Origin: Bacteroidales bacterium
GTDB taxonomy: Bacteria; Bacteroidota; Bacteroidia; Bacteroidales; P3
Direction: 5' to 3'
Assembly: GCA_017646685.1 (NCBI GenBank)
Contig: JAGCLZ010000144.1
Span: forward strand, 1 to 39,548
DNA length: 39,548 bases
The notes below the pieces were generated by a model, which saw nothing but the letters and a program-made list of their open reading frames with translations, was not told where the DNA came from and did no database searches. This document shows positions 8,223 through 16,493 of this stretch, piece after piece. How positions within the stretch are numbered: the stretch's first letter is position 1; each line of letters begins with the position of its first letter. The translations under genes and the position numbers were made by a program.

Positions 8223-8741
8223 TTACCAATTTACAGCATCGGGATGAAACCAATTGTTGTGCAATCGCAATACTTGCTCTATCACATCTCTGACACATCC
8301 TTCACCTCCACGTAGGTGAGATATATAGTCGGCTATTTCTTTTATCTCTATTGCAGCATCGGCAGGGCATGTAGCCACACCTACTTGGCGCATAACTTCA
8401 TAGTCGGGAATATCGTCGCCCATATACAATACTTCATCGGGTTGCAACATATTTTCGTCAAGAAATTGTTTAAACACCACAATCTTATTGCCTGCTCCGG
8501 TGTATATATCGGTTACGCCAAGAGATTCCATTCTATTGTTTATGCTCAACGAAGTTGCTCCCGATATTACGGCCACCAAATAACCTTTCTTTACCGCATA
8601 TTGTATTGCATAGCCATCTTTTATATTTCCGGCTCTTACTGTTTCCTTATCGGCATACACCCATACGGCACCATCCGTCATAACGCCATCAAAGTCGAAC
8701 ACGAATGCTTTTATCTTATGTAATTTGTTTTTATAATTCAT
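8223..8741 (-). CDS. kdsC: 3-deoxy-D-manno-octulosonate 8-phosphate phosphatase (KdsC-type HAD)
   Basis: 172 residues, the usual short cap-less HAD size. It hydrolyses KDO-8-phosphate to KDO for lipopolysaccharide core synthesis in the cytoplasm; family members act as tetramers. HAD motif I is DFDGVMTDG (nucleophile D16, acid D18), motif II is the VISGATS region, and motif IV is GDDIPDYEVM. The C-terminal tail RGGEGCVRDVIEQVL is characteristic of KdsC. It is next to hldD (21-base gap), which makes the other characteristic inner-core sugar. Confidence 0.93.
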   Translation of the reverse strand: MNYKNKLHKIKAFVFDFDGVMTDGAVWVYADKETVRAGNIKDGYAIQYAVKKGYLVAVISGATSLSINNRMESLGVTDIYTGAGNKIVVFKQFLDENMLQPDEVLYMGDDIPDYEVMRQVGVATCPADAAIEIKEIADYISHLRGGEGCVRDVIEQVLRLHNNWFHPDAVNW

Positions 8742-8762
8742 AATATCAGATATTTTGATATA

Positions 8763-9725
8763 TTACAAATAACTGTTTGGTATCAGATAATTTTTCACAT
8801 AATCGGCTACACCTTCGCGCAATGTATGCATTGGCAAATTGTATGTTTTTCGTAGTTTTGTAGTGTCGGCTTCGGTAAAGTATTGGTATTTATCACGTAT
8901 ATCTTCGGGCATATCAACAAATTCAATATTTACCGGTTTGCCCATTGCAATAAAAGTAGAGGTGGCAAGTTCCAAAAAACTTTCGGCATTTCCAGTGCCT
9001 ACATTGTACAATCCACTTTCGGGACGAGTTTTGTACATGTGTATAAGTATGTTTATTACGTCTTTTACATATATAAAATCTCTCAATTGCATACCGTCTT
9101 CAAACTTTGGATTATGAGATCGAAATAGTTGCATCTTGCCGGTTTTCTTTACAGTTTCAAATGTGTGAAGCACCACTGATGCCATTCTTCCTTTGTGATA
9201 TTCGTTGGGACCATATACATTAAAGAATTTTGTTCCAACCCAAAATGGAGGTTGTTTTTCTTGAGCCAATGCCCATAAATCAAATTCATTTTTACTCTTA
9301 CCATATGGATTGAGAGGCTTTAGTGACGATACAATATTGTGGTCATCAATATATCCATACTCTCCATCACCGTATGTAGCAGCCGATGAAGCATAGATAA
9401 GCGGAATGTTGTTGTCGCAACATCTTGTCCATATATTACGAGTATAATCGAAATTTAGATGTTGGAAAACATCCCAATTAAACTCTGTGGTATCGGTTCT
9501 TGCACCCAAATGGAAAATAAAATCAATCTTTGTGGCATTTGCATCAAACCAATCAAAGAAATCTTCGCGTTGTACTTTGGTAACATACTTCTTTGTTTCC
9601 CAATTATTGATTTTTCTTGTTTGAGCAAAGTCATCAACGATAACAATATCTTCGATACCCATTTTATTAAGGGTTCCTACCAATCCACTCGCTATAAAAC
9701 CTGCTGCACCTGTTACTACAATCAT
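8763..9725 (-). CDS. hldD: ADP-L-glycero-D-manno-heptose 6-epimerase
   Basis: 320 residues, an NAD(P)-dependent SDR-type epimerase. The Rossmann motif TGAAGFIAS is at residues 5-13. The active-site elements YASSAATYG and N-P-Y-G-K-S-K are present, as is the HldD signature KFFNVYGPNEYHKGRMASV. It converts ADP-D,D-heptose to ADP-L,D-heptose for the lipopolysaccharide inner core. It lies upstream of kdsC in the same direction, so the pair supplies both heptose and KDO. Confidence 0.95.
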   Translation of the reverse strand: MIVVTGAAGFIASGLVGTLNKMGIEDIVIVDDFAQTRKINNWETKKYVTKVQREDFFDWFDANATKIDFIFHLGARTDTTEFNWDVFQHLNFDYTRNIWTRCCDNNIPLIYASSAATYGDGEYGYIDDHNIVSSLKPLNPYGKSKNEFDLWALAQEKQPPFWVGTKFFNVYGPNEYHKGRMASVVLHTFETVKKTGKMQLFRSHNPKFEDGMQLRDFIYVKDVINILIHMYKTRPESGLYNVGTGNAESFLELATSTFIAMGKPVNIEFVDMPEDIRDKYQYFTEADTTKLRKTYNLPMHTLREGVADYVKNYLIPNSYL

Positions 9726-9763
9726 TGTTTTCAGTGTTTAATATATAGTTATTTTATATTATT

Positions 9764-11077
9764 TCAATTCTGTTTATATACATAATCTATCATCTGCTCA
9801 TATACCTTGGACCATCCTTCCCATCCGAAACTTTCACATAAATTATTGTTATGCCAGATACTATAAAACGTACCATCTACAGATTTTATTTCGTCGATTA
9901 TATTTTTTAATATATCCAAAGCCTCATCAGGAGTACGGTTGAGATACATTTTCAGAGCGGTATCCATCACTGCAAAGGGATGTATGACCAGGTTTGTTTC
10001 TGCATCTGTTTCCAAATCATAGAAATTAAATGGAGTACATATACTTGCCCTAAACCCATACTCATTGCTGTAGCCCATGGAGAAATCAGAATCTATATTA
10101 TTTTTTATCAGATTATTGTAGCTCATTGGCAATTGAAACCTTAAAAAATGAAACCGGCTACGCACTATAGGTTTATGCAACACCTTCGACAATCGCTTTA
10201 TCTCTACGGTAAGTTTGTTTGGCTGATCCATCGAAGCATACGATGGGTGTATACCCACTTTGGAATAATCGGCCAAATGTTTTATCAATTGCTGGAAGTT
10301 CAAACTATTGTGTGATATATTTTTGTCGTAGTTATCATAATCGGCAAAAAGTATAAAGAACAATAGCTCTGTGTGGTATTTTTCGGAAAGAGATATTATA
10401 AAATCAAATGTATCGAACGGGTCTTTTCGACGATTGAGCATAACCATTGCTCTCATTTTCACACCTTCATAGTCTTGCTTAAATATATCTCGAATAAAAC
10501 CTCCAACATTTCTAAACACTCCTTTTTGCTTAAACGAATAAGCAGAATCCACATCAATGGTATTCACAAAATGGAATTTACGCAATGGTATAACAAAATC
10601 AGGATAGGCCTCTTTCAGTTTATTCGTCAACAAAATTGCCCACTTATTTACAAGCGGAGTATGCAAAAATCCTTTTTGATAGGCTATACTATCGTTGAAA
10701 TCAAATCGTTGATGATGATCTTTATGATGAGGAAGATATTCTTCATAACGAGACACCAAATAAAACGAAGCTGCAAAAATATCGAAAGGCAAAGTTTGAT
10801 CTTTGCCGTATGTGGCAAAAAATATAGGCAAATTCTCGTATTCCGACATCTGTATTTCCTGATTTTCAATAGATGTCTGATATAATAGTTTCACTGATTT
10901 GATATATAGCCCATCGCCTATCTTTTTGTCGGAATAACATAGTTTACAACCTTCAAAGGCTGCGTAGTAGTTTTCGTCCAAAGTTATCTCGAAAGGTATA
11001 TGCAATATACTTTTAAATATAAGATTGAGCGTATAGCCTACCCTATTAGTCAATTTCGACACATGAATCAGCAGCAT
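9764..11077 (-). CDS. Polysaccharide deacetylase-like protein, Bacteroidota type
   Basis: 437 residues, no signal peptide. The N-terminal half (about 1-150) resembles the uncharacterised domain that precedes NodB-like deacetylase folds in Bacteroidota. From about residue 170, F-V-N-T-I-D-V-D-S-A-Y-S-F matches the first deacetylase motif, where the tandem acidic residues coordinate a metal. Later features are H-P-S-Y-A-S near residue 275 and SRFHFLRFQLP, both typical of the family. A role in cell-envelope glycan modification fits the hldD/kdsC context but is inferred. It starts 3 bases after the phoH stop, so the two are probably co-transcribed. Confidence 0.72.
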   Translation of the reverse strand: MLLIHVSKLTNRVGYTLNLIFKSILHIPFEITLDENYYAAFEGCKLCYSDKKIGDGLYIKSVKLLYQTSIENQEIQMSEYENLPIFFATYGKDQTLPFDIFAASFYLVSRYEEYLPHHKDHHQRFDFNDSIAYQKGFLHTPLVNKWAILLTNKLKEAYPDFVIPLRKFHFVNTIDVDSAYSFKQKGVFRNVGGFIRDIFKQDYEGVKMRAMVMLNRRKDPFDTFDFIISLSEKYHTELLFFILFADYDNYDKNISHNSLNFQQLIKHLADYSKVGIHPSYASMDQPNKLTVEIKRLSKVLHKPIVRSRFHFLRFQLPMSYNNLIKNNIDSDFSMGYSNEYGFRASICTPFNFYDLETDAETNLVIHPFAVMDTALKMYLNRTPDEALDILKNIIDEIKSVDGTFYSIWHNNNLCESFGWEGWSKVYEQMIDYVYKQN

Positions 11078-11080
11078 ATA

Positions 11081-12040
11081 TTATTCGTTTTTAGTATTTT
11101 CGTAAGCATTGATTATCTTAGTTACCAGCTTGTGACGTATCACATCTTTATTGGTAAGCTGTATGATGGATATTCCTTCAATGTCCTTAAGAATATCTAT
11201 AGCTTGTGGCAATCCCGAACGTTGATTCTTTGGAAGATCTATCTGAGTTATGTCGCCCGTAACTATAAATTTGGCATTTCGCCCCATACGGGTAAGAAAC
11301 ATCTTCAATTGCGATGGTGTGGCATTCTGAGCCTCATCAAGTATAACAAAAGCATTGTCGAGGGTTCGCCCACGCATAAATGCCAAAGGTGCAATCTCTA
11401 TAGTATTGTCTTCCCAATACGAAAGTAATTTTTGCTGTGGTATCATGTCTCGCAAAGCATCGTACAAAGGTTGCAAATAAGGATCTAATTTATCTCGCAA
11501 ATCACCGGGAAGGAAACCCAAATTTTCACCTGCTTCCACAGCTGGACGGGTAAGAATAATACGTTTTATTTCTTTATTTTTCAATGCTCTTACTGCCAAT
11601 GCCACTGCAGTATATGTTTTGCCGGTACCTGCAGGCCCCACAGCAAATATCAGATCGTTAGCTTCGCAAGCCTTCACCATTTTGTGCTGATTTGCAGTGC
11701 GTGCCTTTATAAGTAGCCCATTCCTACCATGCACCAACACATCTCCAGAAGTTTCCTCTGCCAGCCCTTCTGCCGTATTGTCCATAATTTGCATTATCGA
11801 ACTTTCGTCGATCTTGCCAAACTTCTCGTAAAAGAACAACATCGACTTAAATTTTTCTTCAAAGAAAACTATATCTTCCTCAGCACCTATAAGTTTAAGC
11901 ATCTCGCTACGAACAATAAGTTTAAGTTTTGGGAAAAGTATTCTTACAAATTCCAAAACCTTATCGTTTGTACCCCAAAAGTGTACATAATCGATATCTT
12001 CCAAAGATATTATCTTTTCTAATGATTCGTTGTTTTTCAC
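11081..12040 (-). CDS. phoH: PhoH family ATPase
   Basis: 319 residues starting at GTG; no in-frame ATG was found close upstream. The Walker A motif GPAGTGKT is at residues 135-142. It is followed by the PhoH-specific RPAVEAGENLGFLPGD and the Walker B region FVILDEAQNATPSQ, then GRNAKFIVTGD. The N-terminal part (about 10-110) is the KH-like domain seen in PhoH/YbeZ proteins. These are cytoplasmic ATPases linked to RNA metabolism and often work with the endonuclease YbeY, which is not in this window. It heads a likely transcript with the deacetylase-like gene. Confidence 0.93.
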   Translation of the reverse strand: MKNNESLEKIISLEDIDYVHFWGTNDKVLEFVRILFPKLKLIVRSEMLKLIGAEEDIVFFEEKFKSMLFFYEKFGKIDESSIMQIMDNTAEGLAEETSGDVLVHGRNGLLIKARTANQHKMVKACEANDLIFAVGPAGTGKTYTAVALAVRALKNKEIKRIILTRPAVEAGENLGFLPGDLRDKLDPYLQPLYDALRDMIPQQKLLSYWEDNTIEIAPLAFMRGRTLDNAFVILDEAQNATPSQLKMFLTRMGRNAKFIVTGDITQIDLPKNQRSGLPQAIDILKDIEGISIIQLTNKDVIRHKLVTKIINAYENTKNE

Positions 12041-12224
12041 CCAATTGTATTTTATGTGTATAAAAACGCCAATCTTTCTGTTTTAGTATAATGGTTTTAA
12101 AAATTAGAGGATATCAATAATAAAACGAAACTATGGGTAGAATTATATTTAATTGTATTTGGTTTTGGAAGTTTAAAATTCAAATATTGTTTGATATTCA
12201 ATTTAAAAATACAGCAACCGAGAG

Positions 12225-12400
12225 TACGAAATTTACATCACGAGGAAGATTTATCTACATCACGTAGTAATTAAATTTCCCTCGTGAGCAAAATCCAACT
12301 ACATCACGAGGGATTTTTAAGGCTATATATAGGCTAGCATTTGACAGTATACCATCAAATGCTTTATACACTACCGTGAACCAATTGATAATAGGGTATA
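12225..12400 (+). repeat. Dispersed palindromic repeat, copy 2
   Basis: Between phoH and thyA, which are divergently transcribed (gene-free 12041-12599). TCACGAGG (12238-12245), CCTCGTGA (12290-12297) and TCACGAGG (12304-12311) alternate. The exact 19-base word TTGACAGTATACCATCAAA of copy 1 is at 12341-12359, followed by TTGATAATAGGGTATAAA (compare TTGACAATAGGGTGTCAA in copy 1). This copy aligns in plus orientation with the minus orientation of copies 1 and 3. Confidence 0.7.
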
Positions 12401-12537
12401 AATAAATGAACAGAATTCTGTTTAGCCAACAGATAAATCAAATATAAATCTCAAGCCAACATTTCACCAAATCTTAGAAATTGTCATCTGTATTGAAAAA
12501 AGATTTTAATATGCCACATTTTTTCCAATAAAAATAG

Positions 12538-12545
12538 TACCTTTG
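12538..12545 (+). promoter_or_regulatory. Bacteroidota -7 promoter element of thyA
   Basis: TACCTTTG lies 54 bases before the chosen thyA ATG. It supports the ATG at 12600 over an upstream in-frame TTG at 12543, which would lie inside the promoter element. Confidence 0.65.
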
Positions 12546-12599
12546 CAAAGGAAAAAGATATTAATACAGATAATACAATTTTTTGATAAACAGTGCAAT

Positions 12600-13394
12600 A
12601 TGAAACAGTATCTAGACCTTTTACAACATGTATTGTCCAATGGCAACACCAAGAGCGACCGCACAGGTACAGGTACTCAAAGTGTTTTTGGCTATCAGAT
12701 GCGTTTTGATTTGAATGAAGGTTTTCCTTTACTTACCACCAAAAAGTTACACCTCCGTTCCATTATCTACGAATTGTTATGGTTTTTGAAAGGCGATACC
12801 AATATAAAATATTTGCATGACCATAAGGTAAGCATTTGGGACGAGTGGGCTGATGAAAATGGCGACCTCGGTCCTATTTATGGAAAGCAATGGCGTAGCT
12901 GGGCCACTGCTGATGGCAAACCTATCGACCAAATAACACAACTAATCGAACAGATTAAAACCAACCCCGATTCGAGACGATTACTTGTATGTGCTTGGAA
13001 TGTAGGAGAAATAGATAAGATGGCGTTACCTCCATGTCATATATTGTTTCAATTTTATGTTGCCGATGGAAAATTATCTTGTCAATTATATCAACGTTCG
13101 GCCGACATATTTTTGGGAGTACCCTTTAACATAGCATCCTACGCATTATTTACCATGATGATCGCCCAATCATGTGGTTTGAAGTATGGCGAATTTATCC
13201 ATACCCTTGGCGACGCCCATATTTATAGCAACCACATTGAGCAAGTAAATCTACAACTAAGCCGAGCCCCCCGTAAACTACCTACAATGAAGTTGAATCC
13301 CGAAAAGACCAATATTTTCGAGTTCGATTATGAGGATTTCCAACTTGAAGGCTACGACCCTCATCCTCACATTAGAGGTGAAGTGGCCGTATAA
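12600..13394 (+). CDS. thyA: Thymidylate synthase
   Basis: 264 residues, the same length as the Escherichia coli enzyme. It methylates dUMP to dTMP using methylene-tetrahydrofolate. The catalytic cysteine is C146 in [11 protein letters not shown]. The phosphate-binding arginines R21 (RTGTGT) and R126/R127 (DSRR) and the folate-site stretch [19 protein letters not shown] are all present. The last 28 bases overlap the 3' end of a convergent HAD gene. The dihydrofolate reductase gene that often follows thyA is absent. Confidence 0.97.
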   Translation: MKQYLDLLQHVLSNGNTKSDRTGTGTQSVFGYQMRFDLNEGFPLLTTKKLHLRSIIYELLWFLKGDTNIKYLHDHKVSIWDEWADENGDLGPIYGKQWRSWATADGKPIDQITQLIEQIKTNPDSRRLLVCAWNVGEIDKMALPPCHILFQFYVADGKLSCQLYQRSADIFLGVPFNIASYALFTMMIAQSCGLKYGEFIHTLGDAHIYSNHIEQVNLQLSRAPRKLPTMKLNPEKTNIFEFDYEDFQLEGYDPHPHIRGEVAV

Positions 13395-14017
13395 ATAACA
13401 TTGCCTTCGGCATCAAACAGTTCACATACATCTTTACCCTTCTCGAGCCATATAGTATTGAGCCCTGCAAACGATGCTCCTTCGGTATGTTTTTTGCAAT
13501 CGTCAATAAGAAGAGTTTCATTAGGACGAAGTTTCTCTTTTACAACTATAGTTTGAAACACTGCAGGTTCAGGCTTACGCAAACCTAACTCACAAGAGAA
13601 AAACACCTTGCGGAAAACATTATCGAACAAATCCTCTCCTAAATTTTCGGCAACATATTTTCGAAAATAACTAGCATTTACAACATCACTATTACTAAGC
13701 AAATAAAGATTATAACGTTTAGAAAGTCTCCTTAGCAGTGTGGCATGTTGCAGAGGAGCCTTTACTATAAGGGTATTCCAAGCATCCAATATCTGCACAT
13801 CACCAAGAGGTGTACCCAACACCTTGCGAACCTCATTGCAAAACTCTTCGACTGTGATTTGATTTTTCTCAAAAGCCTTGGTAACTCCTGCTTTATAGAG
13901 GGTTTTGTAAGGATTATCAATACCCTTTACTCCAAAATGGAAAAACCTCCTATTCATCATATCCAAGTCTATGGTAATAATAGGTCCACAAAGGTCAAAT
14001 ATTATGTTTTTAATCAT
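13367..14017 (-). CDS. HAD-superfamily hydrolase (YihX-like)
   Basis: 216 residues from the ATG at 14017 (a TTG four codons upstream is in frame). The nucleophile motif is [10 protein letters not shown], where the usual second acidic residue of DxD is replaced, as it also is in YihX-type DLGGV proteins. Motif II is LLSNSD, motif III includes LRKPEPAVF, and motif IV is LLIDDCKKH. These enzymes dephosphorylate small sugar phosphates or nucleotides; the substrate is unknown. The gene lies 13 bases after sufD on the same strand. Its last 28 bases overlap thyA on the opposite strand. Confidence 0.82.
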   Translation of the reverse strand: MIKNIIFDLCGPIITIDLDMMNRRFFHFGVKGIDNPYKTLYKAGVTKAFEKNQITVEEFCNEVRKVLGTPLGDVQILDAWNTLIVKAPLQHATLLRRLSKRYNLYLLSNSDVVNASYFRKYVAENLGEDLFDNVFRKVFFSCELGLRKPEPAVFQTIVVKEKLRPNETLLIDDCKKHTEGASFAGLNTIWLEKGKDVCELFDAEGNVIYTATSPLM

Positions 14018-14030
14018 TTTTGAAAACAAT

Positions 14031-15383
14031 CTATAGTTTTGTTATATCAATCTCAAACTTACAATCGGGCACCGAACAATGAAGCGCACATTCATCACAT
14101 ACAGTAAGTTCACCATGTAAACGCTTCTTCACCATATCCGACAATCGTTCTGCCAATGCAGTTATGGCTATCTTTTGTATCACTTCATCGCAGAAAGCAT
14201 ACATAAGCAAAGTTTTAGCCGTGCGTTCGCCAATACCACGAGAACGGATGTAAAATAAAGCCGTTTCGTCTAACTGACCTATTGTTGAACCGTGCGAACA
14301 TTTCACATCATCATTGTAAATCTCTAGGAAAGGTTTTGAATCAACCGTTGCCTTATCAGTAAGCAATATGTTTTTGTTGGATTGCGAAGCATCTGTTTTT
14401 GTTGCATGTTCGCATACAAGTACATGACCATTAAAAGTAGCATGTGCACTATCATCCAAAATTCCTTTAAACAACTCGTTACTAGTACAATTTGGAAACG
14501 CATGTTCAACATACACATAATTATCCATTTTCTGCTCCTTATCCATCAGATACAATCCATGTACTTGAGCATCGCAGTGTTCCCCAAGCATACGCACCTC
14601 ATTATGATTGCGAATATTGCCACCATTGAGTGATATAGAATTCGACAATAGTGATGCACCTTGCTGCATAACAATGTAATTGTGGTTCATTAAGCCCGAA
14701 TTATTGTTCATATTCTGCATCTTGTAATGTTCCACATGTGCATCTTGATCGATGTAAATCTCTGTTACATTGTTTGAAAAGCTACGATTCTGATTACACG
14801 AATCATCGCAATGTATAAGCGTAATCCTACTATTTTTGCCCACATATATCAGATTTCTTGTTTGCAAAAACAATGGTATTTGCGACTTTATAACGTCTAA
14901 AATTTGTATAGGTTTCTCTATCACCACATTGTCTGGTACATATATAAAAAATCCATCAGAAAAAAGGGTAGTATTTGCTGCCAAAAAACTATTCTCCTTT
15001 TTACTGCAAGTGGCGAAATATTTTGATACAAGCTGCGGATACTGCTTCAAAGCCTCTTTAATACTACCCATTATCACCCCCTGTGGAGTTACAATCATTT
15101 TCTCACTATCTGCTACATAGCCATTGAAAAGCGTAAGGCGTGTGGTATCCAAGCGTGGAATATTGCAAACAAAATCATATTCATGTTTTTCTTTTTCGTT
15201 AGGCAAATCCAAATTATCAGTAAGATACGACGAAAAATCGACAAACCGCCACACCTCATCTTTACCAAAGTCAAAACCATGCTCCTTCAAGTATTTGACA
15301 GCTAAAGCCTGCTTATCCCCTACCACTTGGATAGGTAAAAATGCTTGGATTGATGCATTGATATAATTCAAAGTATTTTCCAT
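14031..15383 (-). CDS. sufD: Fe-S cluster assembly protein SufD
   Basis: 450 residues. It is the beta-helix scaffold partner that forms SufBC2D with SufB and the SufC ATPase for Fe-S cluster assembly in the cytoplasm. The N-terminal part has W-R-F-V-D-F-S-S-Y and the central part is the beta-helix. The C-terminal part carries the family signature CSHGSTIGQLDETALFYIRS, followed by GIGERTAKTLLMYAFCDEV. It is 7 bases downstream of sufC. Confidence 0.95.
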   Translation of the reverse strand: MENTLNYINASIQAFLPIQVVGDKQALAVKYLKEHGFDFGKDEVWRFVDFSSYLTDNLDLPNEKEKHEYDFVCNIPRLDTTRLTLFNGYVADSEKMIVTPQGVIMGSIKEALKQYPQLVSKYFATCSKKENSFLAANTTLFSDGFFIYVPDNVVIEKPIQILDVIKSQIPLFLQTRNLIYVGKNSRITLIHCDDSCNQNRSFSNNVTEIYIDQDAHVEHYKMQNMNNNSGLMNHNYIVMQQGASLLSNSISLNGGNIRNHNEVRMLGEHCDAQVHGLYLMDKEQKMDNYVYVEHAFPNCTSNELFKGILDDSAHATFNGHVLVCEHATKTDASQSNKNILLTDKATVDSKPFLEIYNDDVKCSHGSTIGQLDETALFYIRSRGIGERTAKTLLMYAFCDEVIQKIAITALAERLSDMVKKRLHGELTVCDECALHCSVPDCKFEIDITKL

Positions 15384-15390
15384 GACAATG

Positions 15391-16158
15391 TTATTTTTGG
15401 TTGTTTTCCAACTCCTCTCTTATCCATTCGTAGCCTTTGCTTTCAAGTTCCAAAGCAAGTTCTTTGGTTCCTGATTTCACAATTCTGCCCTCGTAAAGTA
15501 CATGAACAAAATCGGGAACGATATAGTCAAGCAAACGTTGGTAGTGGGTTATCACCACAATAGCATTGTCATTGCTACGCAATTTATTTACACCATTTGC
15601 AACTATACGCAAGGCATCTATATCAAGGCCTGAATCTGTCTCGTCCAAAAATGACATTACAGGATCTAACATCGCCATCTGAAATATCTCGTTCTTCTTT
15701 TTCTCTCCACCTGAAAAACCTTCGTTTACACTTCTATTAGCCAATTTTGCAGTCATTTCCACTACCTTTTTCTTTTCTTCCATCAGTTTCAAGAATTCTG
15801 ATGCCGATAGTGGATCTAATCCACGATACTTACGTTGTTCGTTTACAGCTGTACGCATAAAATTGGTAATACTCACACCAGGTATTTCCACCGGATACTG
15901 AAATCCAAGAAATATACCCTCTGCAGCACGCACATCTATTGGCATTTCCAATAAATTTTTACCTTTAAAAATAATTTCACCTTGTGTAACAGTAAACTTA
16001 CTATTACCAGCCACAACAGCAGCCAAAGTACTTTTACCATTACCATTTGGCCCCATTATTGAATGTACTTCGCCTTTATTTATTTCAAGATTTACTCCCT
16101 TCAATATTTCTTTATCGCCTATAGAGGCATGTAAATTACGTATCGACAATAACGACAT
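15391..16158 (-). CDS. sufC: Fe-S cluster assembly ATPase SufC
   Basis: 255 residues, an ABC-type ATPase. The Walker A motif GPNGNGKST is at residues 36-44. The Q-loop region is FLGFQYPVEIPGV. The SufC-specific signature FSGGEKKKNEI is followed by Walker B FLDETDSGLDIDAL and the H-loop VITHYQRLL. It powers SufBCD. The operon here begins with sufC: a promoter element lies at 16245-16252, and the upstream neighbour is an unrelated peptidase gene with its own terminator. sufB and sufS are therefore not adjacent in this window. Confidence 0.97.
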   Translation of the reverse strand: MSLLSIRNLHASIGDKEILKGVNLEINKGEVHSIMGPNGNGKSTLAAVVAGNSKFTVTQGEIIFKGKNLLEMPIDVRAAEGIFLGFQYPVEIPGVSITNFMRTAVNEQRKYRGLDPLSASEFLKLMEEKKKVVEMTAKLANRSVNEGFSGGEKKKNEIFQMAMLDPVMSFLDETDSGLDIDALRIVANGVNKLRSNDNAIVVITHYQRLLDYIVPDFVHVLYEGRIVKSGTKELALELESKGYEWIREELENNQK

Positions 16159-16244
16159 AATATATCTATTTTTATTATTAACTATTTAATTTTGTGTAGA
16201 ATAAACTCAATTTCAAAAACATCTTTTTATTCACAAACTTATTG

Positions 16245-16252
16245 CAAATATA
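16245..16252 (-). promoter_or_regulatory. Bacteroidota -7 promoter element of sufCD
   Basis: The minus strand reads TATATTTG 87 bases upstream of sufC. The rest of the gene-free stretch 16159-16493 is AT-rich and shows nothing else except the terminator at 16456. Confidence 0.55.
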
Positions 16253-16449
16253 CGAAATATTTTTCAGATTACAGAATCGATTCCCACAATAAGAATTGAT
16301 ACAATTTGCTCCACAATTTAATCTTTTATCTTCGTCAAAAGAAACATCAGATTAACACTACTATCGTTATATATGCATATATTTTATTAGTCTCAAAAAA
16401 ACTCTATATTATATTTATCATTATTTCCACCATACTCAATATAAACAAC

Positions 16450-16487
16450 AAAAAATAAGGAGTTGCACTATGCGTTGCAACTCCTTA
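16450..16487 (-). terminator. Intrinsic terminator of the S9 peptidase gene
   Basis: Perfect arms TAAGGAGTTGCA (16456-16467) and TGCAACTCCTTA (16476-16487) enclose 8 bases. On the minus strand they are followed by a T-rich run (TTTTT then TG). Confidence 0.85.
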
Positions 16488-16493
16488 TCTTAT

